Positions 58,655 to 64,000 of a stretch of 64,000 nucleotides of DNA are shown here, piece after piece (the stretch's first letter is position 1; each line of letters begins with the position of its first letter). The stretch is from assembly GCA_018873245.2 (NCBI GenBank), contig JAEMBT020000004.1, positions 6,420,073-6,484,072 on the forward strand. Direction: 5' to 3'. The stretch is from Archegozetes longisetosus. Lineage: Eukaryota > Arthropoda > Arachnida > Sarcoptiformes > Trhypochthoniidae. The notes beneath the pieces are model-generated. The model saw nothing but the letters and a program-made list of their open reading frames with translations. It had not been told where the DNA came from and ran no database searches. The translations under genes and the position numbers were made by a program.

Positions 58655-59105
58655 ATTGCAATAAGTAATCAATTTTATGTAAAAAGAGTGGAAACGTCTT
58701 CTGAATTGTTGGCCTTTTTGATATTGATTTTCTATAAAATACATTACAATTAAAACTAAGCGCGCGTTCATTGGAACTGTTTTTCAGTGAATAAATTGAA
58801 GAAATTCTTTTTATAAATTAAAAGTTTTTATTGGATTCCAAAAGTCTTCAAATGATTTTCTAAATAAATACGATTCTTAGGCGTTAAATATTTCAACAAT
58901 TTTTTCATATCTTTAGTTTTTTCTTTAGTAACAAAATGACATTTATCTACTGAAAGGTTTCTCAGCCATTGCAAAAATTTGTTCCAAAACAAGTCTAATT
59001 AACGCGCACTTAGTTTTAATTGTAATCTGTTTTATAGTAATTCACTGTTAAAAAGGCCAATAATTCAGAAGACGTTTCCGCCCTTTTTCTATAAAATTGA
59101 TTAAT
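58655..59105. mobile_element. Fold-back element nested in the mariner
   Basis: Arms 58655-58780 and 58975-59105 are reverse complements (GGAAACGTCTTCTGAATT, ATTACAATTAAAACTAAG). On the minus strand the centre has an open stretch (VDKCHFVTKEKTKDMKKLL, IYLENHLKTFGIQ, stop) that looks coding but has no relative I can name. Confidence 0.7.
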
Positions 59106-59158
59106 TCTTTCCAAAAATTCATGGCTATTGTTATATCTTTCAAGATGCTTTACACATA

Positions 59159-60029
59159 TGAACGACCCGATAATAAGAAAGCCTATCTCGAGTTAATCTC
59201 TTTTTCGGATTTTGTTTTAAACATTGAGCTCACATCATACTTTATTCATATAATAAAATTCAATATATGTTTCAATGGAAAAAATTCATAAATAATCATG
59301 TTTAAAAAAACTCTTGATCACAATAGGATTTAATGCTAATCAAATCTAACTTTAAGAGAATACCCGATCAATTTGTGTTATGTTCATTATGAACAGTACA
59401 ATATTGATGATCATTACATAACATCAAAGCTTTAGTTTTTATTTATATCAATAAAACATTAATCAAGTGTTTTATTAGGATTTAAAATGTTTAATTCAAT
59501 CAATAATAAATTGATTCATTTATCTAATGGCTCGTCAAATAAGAGAGCTCTTATTCTAACTAATAATGAAATTAATCAAAAATGAGTGAAAATGGGACAA
59601 AACGCGTTTCACATCCGATTTTATGGGAACAAAAAAAACAAAAACTTTTAAGAAATTCTGTCAGTATTTAATTAGATATCATTAACAGATGCATTAATTA
59701 ATTGACTAATGATTAATCTTATCTAAGGGAAATGAGTACACACGAAAAAGTGGCAAAAAAGTTAAGAGTAAAGAGTTTACAGAAGTCAAAGTTTGTTGTA
59801 ATATTTTATATTGACTTTTTATCTCATTTTAATTGTAATTCTGAAGAATCAGATTATTCTGATGAATATGATCTAGAATATGTTTAATTACACGTTACAA
59901 ATAATAAATTTCATATTTAAGTTTCAATGAGTTTAATTTTTGTAAACATTTTTGAAATGCAACTTTAAGTGCGTTTTGCTCGTTTCAATGCTTTAAGAGA
60001 TAGACTCTTTTTTATTATTGGGGCATTCA
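59159..60029 (+). mobile_element. 870-bp MITE, copy 2
   Basis: Same element and orientation as copy 1 at 48115. Ends: TGAACGACCCGATAATAA at left, TGAATGCCCCAATAATAA on the minus strand at right, flanked by TA on both sides. It interrupts the mariner-like element between its N-terminal and catalytic parts, so it is younger than that mariner. Confidence 0.85.
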
Positions 60030-60608
60030 TATATCGACATGCTTCTGTTTCTGAGCAGGTGTAAGTTCATGAGGATCCACCTAGTAGCTATTTTTTAGTG
60101 CCGACTTCTCTCAAATATCTTATTGTAATCCAATAACTGTCTCCTAAATTTTCTGCTAATTCAATGGTTCCCCAATTATGGTCTTCAGATAAAAGTTTTT
60201 TGAGTTTTTCTTTGTGATTTTGTGATCGGTCGCTTCACAGGGTTTCCCTTCATGAGGAGCGTCTTCGTTTATTTAATGGGTTTGTTCTTTAAACTCTATA
60301 AAGTTCGTAGACTTGGCTTCTACTTAATGCTCAGCTTCGAGCGATTTCCTCAAGTATTTTATGAACTTCAGAGGCAGACGTGTCCAACAACACATGAAAC
60401 TTGATAAATGCTCTCTTTTACGGATTGTAATAATTGCGCGAAGTGGGTCCGTTTTTGGCCTACTCATATAATTAATTAATAAAAGGGCGCAAATTAGTAC
60501 TACCACATCATTCAGCATATATTACTATAATGAGTAGTAAAATAGCATAAGCATATTTACATTCTTTGTCGATCTTGAGATATGATTGTCCGGACTATTC
60601 TGCTAACA

Positions 60609-61559
60609 TCTAATATTTGTTAGATATGATTATGAAAATTAATTTATTGAATATGATGTTTTAAATAAAAAATGTAGATTAGGATTAGAAAAATTCATAT
60701 TAGATAAAAAATCCTCTTTAATTAATATCAAAAGACAAATTGAACCTAATGGTAAAAATTCCAAAAAGTTGGAAAAACTTTTGAAAGATATACCAAAATG
60801 ACATATAAGTTGGTATTACAACTAAAAATTGAATGATTAATATAAATAAATTTTTACTTTAAAATAAGTCTGACTTTTTAATTACTTGCGTGAAATATTT
60901 ATTTTAGTAAAATCAAGTTTAGTGTAAACTTTTATCTAAGTTTGGGGAAAGTAGGCATTGAAAAGTCAGCTAAAAATAATGTGATGCATAATCAGAATTA
61001 TATACAGAACTGTAGCATCTACTGATTTATTAGTTTTAATAAAATACACTATTATTCATATTTTTATTCAAGTGAACATTCATCGATTAAACTTGAGATT
61101 TAGACTAAATTCAATGCCTCTTTATATTTCAAATCTATTTTACTATCATTTAATCTCATAGCTATGTTGTTAATCATTTTCTAGTATTCAATTAAGTGTC
61201 TAAGAAATAGTAGTTAATAACCTTTAATACTTTGCACTTAATTTGTTTCATTTCAATATTTGAATTAAAATATTTTTAGTCTATAAACTATTATAAGATA
61301 GTGATTCTTTTTTTGAAAATTAGTCACTTCGGGAAATGCAAACGGGGTTCTAGCTTTTAATTTCCTGGGTTGTGAGTTTCTAACTCTTGACGTTCTGGAA
61401 ACAAGGTGCTTCCAATCATATCAATTTATGCTGAAGCAAAGCTAAATGTTTGATACGAATATCAAAATTAGGATTAGTTCTAAACTTTTAGTAATTGGGA
61501 TTCCTTTTCAACTTAAATGTAGTGTTCAATGCTTTTAATACTTTTAATCTTAAACCTAA
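60609..61559. other. Intergenic AT-rich stretch
   Basis: No gene recognised. About 80 bp at 61468-61550 match the reverse complement of about 49235-49325 (TTAGTTCTAAAC, GTGATTCCTTTTCAA), a small dispersed repeat of unknown type. Confidence 0.5.
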
Positions 61560-61912
61560 GGGTCTGTTTACATGATTCAATTTATGTAGAATTCAATACT
61601 TGAATTCTATTGTCATAAATTCAATTTCTATTTACACATAAATAATAATATTGAATTAAACAATAGATTTGATCCAATCAAATCATTTTAAGAATGTAAA
61701 CAAAAATGCGTAGCATGTTTTTAATTACAATGCATACTGTGATTGGCTAATGAATTCAGGTTATTGACAAAAGTTAAACATCGTTCAACTTTTTTGATAC
61801 CTTGAATTCAACAACAGTTGAGGCAATTTATATATACACATTGTTCAATTCGCTTGAACTCAAGTCTTCAAGTCACTTCAATTCTACATAAATTGAATCG
61901 TGTAAATAGACC
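61560..61912. mobile_element. Harbinger-like MITE
   Basis: A 353-bp element with about 40-bp terminal inverted repeats (GGGTCTGTTTACATGATTC at left; GGTCTATTTACACGATTC on the minus strand at right), sharing AATTTATGTAGAATT inside. Flanks are TAA at left and TTA at right, compatible with the 3-bp TWA target of PIF/Harbinger. Noncoding. Assignment rests on target and end sequence only. Confidence 0.65.
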
Positions 61913-62572
61913 TTAAGGCTCTTTAAAAAACATATTCATATGCTACCAGATAATAACTGTCTACTGTTAATCAAATTATTGTTGCTTTATATAGAAATAA
62001 ACTCTATCGATATTTTCATTTGATTTGTACTAATTATGAAATAATTGAATGAAGAAGTCTTTATAAAAAGCGGAAGAACAAAGATTTTATTCCAATTTGT
62101 TCAAATTTTATTGTTGTAAAAGTATTTTTGAGAAATAAAGTTGAACTTGAAATCAATTTTTTACATAAATTATGATAATTAAGTCAATCGATTGTATCGA
62201 TTGTGAAATGATCAAAATGTTTGTATTTTGTTAAGATTTAAAATAAAATGATGAGTAGATTTTGATCTAGTCATCAATATACTCTCGAATCTTCGAAATA
62301 TATAGATGACTCTGTTAACAGCTTAATATGAACTCATTTATGTCAAACCGATATTCTCGAAAATGACTAAGAAATATTTTTTACATTGAATGACTTTCAA
62401 CTAAAGTTAGCTAATCTTCATAAATCATTTCTATAAACTTTCTCTTGAAGACTTTACAAAAATAAACTTTCAAAATATTATGATTGTTTAGTAAATAAAC
62501 AAGCTTAATCCATTATCACATATGAATGAGCGTAATGTTTCGGATTCATATATTCATTAATTGTCTCGATTT

Positions 62573-63182
62573 TCATATAATTACGCAATATTTGATGCAT
62601 TTAAAGTTTGATCTTCTTTTCGATCCCGAACTCTGCATAAAATTGAGAAAAACATGAAATTATTTAATACATTCTTGAATATGACAAAATCACAACTAAA
62701 GAGAACAATAAAGGATTTAAAGTAATCTGGGATTTCATTAACTATAAAACAAGAATTACAGACAAAATTAACATTATCTGACATGCTGAATATTTGAGTT
62801 CTGAGATTAACATTCAAATCAATATTGTATGATATCTTACGGTTGCGTTTTGATTAAATGTTGCTGTAATTTCTTTGTTATCATCGACTACGAATGTATG
62901 ATTGCATTCATTTGGAGCAACTCTTGTCCCTAAAGGGATGAATTTTATGAATGATTGGATTACTTTCCTTTTTTTAAGAGAAGGCTTAGTGAATGATGGC
63001 GTTGTTAGTGATGGTAATGATGCTAATTGTCTGATAGAAGACCTCTCATAATCATAATCTAACGTTTGTTCCTTCTTATCACTTTCTTCAGAACCATTAA
63101 CAAATTGTGTCATTAATGAGATTATCTGATCTAAAGATTTCTCCTGAAATGATGTAGAGATAGGTTTCGAAAAACAATTTTT
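62573..63182 (-). CDS. Candidate 3' end of an unknown gene (two exons)
   Basis: A minus-strand open stretch, 63182 to about 62840, is bounded by an AG acceptor (TTGCAG) and a GTAAGA donor. It encodes a Ser/Thr/Lys-rich protein segment (TPSFTKPSLKKRK, FIPLGTRVAPNECNHTF). A possible last exon after TTATGCAG (from about 62634) adds a basic tail (KRRSNFKCIKYC) to a stop at 62573. There is no ATG in the first stretch, so it would be an internal exon of a gene whose 5' exons I cannot place. No domain was recognised. Confidence 0.3.
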
Positions 63183-63189
63183 CTGCAAC

Positions 63190-64000
63190 TTTAAAACTTC
63201 TAATTTGAACTAAAACTTGCACCACATTTAAAGGTTTGGCCATTTCTCATGTTAAAAACAATTTATTATGAAATGTAAGCAACATCAAGTTTTATTATAC
63301 CGTTGAGTCATTCTGCCCAGAAAGTTGTAGCCATCGTTTTCTGTTTTCCAAACAGCCTTCATACAGCGGGTTTAAGACTGGCCAACATTCGGATAGAACC
63401 TATAGCGCAGATCATTCAGATAATCAAAAAATATTATTCTTATCATGAAATTTTTCAATGCTCTTTAGCTCGAATGTTCTCTAGATACTAAGGCATTAAT
63501 TAGATGAAGTTTGTTATCCGGTAAAATTTTTTAAATTATAGATACAATGTTCAAGATATTGGTGTTCATTAGAGTTAACTTAAAAAGATAGAAATAGAGA
63601 TAACGCAGTATGACCTATTGTTTTAGATAGTTATAATTATGTGCTGTGATTGTAATTTTGTAATCATTTATAGTACGTTAAGCATAAATATACTGAAAAT
63701 GTTATTTCCGATAAAATGAGTTTCTATTATAATCTTTGTCCTTTTGTCAACTAATTTCTTATCAGTGGAAATGAACGTATCTTAAAATTTAATTAAAGTT
63801 ACCAATTTATACCCTGTGAGTACAGAGCGAATAAGTGAATGGATCACTTGTTTGAAGCCTACAAAGAGTTGAATCAAAGTATTCTAATTCTCTTCTGAGT
63901 GCTATGTTTAATTAGTGCATCAAAGAGGGAATCATTAAATTTATTCTAAGCTTCCATTAATGATAAATCGTAGTCAAGGGTTCAGAGCTCTCCAGTATAG
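63190..64000. other. Window end, nothing recognised
   Basis: AT-rich DNA. The plus-strand frame at 63303-63491 has no similarity or splice support. Confidence 0.5.

Larger units (their letters stand above)
57992..60608 (-). mobile_element. Mariner-like element with other elements nested in it
   Basis: Terminal inverted repeats of about 28 bp match (TGTTAGGAGAATAGTCCGG at left; TGTTAGCAGAATAGTCCGG on the minus strand at right). The N-terminal part lies at 60.52-60.05 kb (minus: KFHVLLDTSASEVHKIL, NEDAPHEGKPCEATD) and the catalytic part at 58.66-58.09 kb (AIDETWIRSHDSK, MMIAAFHQNRAFGYW, YNARPHKLQKVEEFF, IEPCDFEGIVRIKRP). Between them sit the 870-bp MITE copy 2 and a fold-back. Subtracting both leaves about 1.3 kb, the normal size of a mariner. 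Frames are broken. Confidence 0.85.

Overview
This window is AT-rich, intron-bearing animal nuclear DNA. Four conserved animal genes (CPEB/orb2, MARCH5, insulin-degrading enzyme, 5-oxoprolinase) have mostly short (about 45-90 bp) GT-AG introns. They sit beside a cluster of caspase-family genes and many Tc1/mariner-type transposons. An arthropod is the best fit, and a mite or other small chelicerate is my guess. That is inference from gene content and compact introns; no marker gene settles it.

Layout. (1) 1.8-15.4 kb, minus strand: a CPEB2-4/Orb2 translational regulator in 13 exons, including a 24-nt microexon, with introns of 7.1 and 2.8 kb. (2) 20.0-21.7 kb, plus: MARCH5, a mitochondrial outer-membrane RING-CH ubiquitin ligase, 8 exons. 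(3) 21.8-25.7 kb, minus, tail-to-tail with MARCH5: insulin-degrading enzyme, 14 exons including a probable GC-AG intron. (4) 28.2-32.8 kb, plus: 5-oxoprolinase, 12 exons. MARCH5, IDE and OPLAH each need one extra A in an A-run to stay in frame, which points to a systematic homopolymer undercall rather than gene death. (5) 32.8-36.0 kb: mariner pieces, a piggyBac-type MITE and two large fold-back elements.

(6) 36.4-52.4 kb: the most interesting part, three caspase-family genes. Gene A (minus) is a compact 301-residue caspase with the His-Cys dyad but without the two arginines that normally hold the P1 aspartate. Gene B (plus, divergent from A) is a fusion of an LRR region, a caspase domain with all key residues, and a C-terminal helical region that looks like the ARM part of ZYG11/ZER1 proteins. 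Gene C (plus) has an LRR region and a caspase-like domain with both catalytic residues replaced, ending in a C-terminal transmembrane anchor. The pattern (active, altered-pocket and dead relatives, with LRR sensors and a membrane anchor) suggests an expanding apoptosis or innate-immunity module; the function is inference. Nested transposons and a small candidate gene lie between B and C.

(7) 52.4-64 kb: repeat-rich. It holds a 1-kb fold-back, a relic of a SprT-like metalloprotease, a degenerate minisatellite, a Tc1-like element, a mariner with two elements nested in it, a second copy of an 870-bp MITE, a Harbinger-like MITE and a weak candidate gene near 63 kb. No rRNA, CRISPR array or functional tRNA was seen; there is one tRNA-derived SINE.
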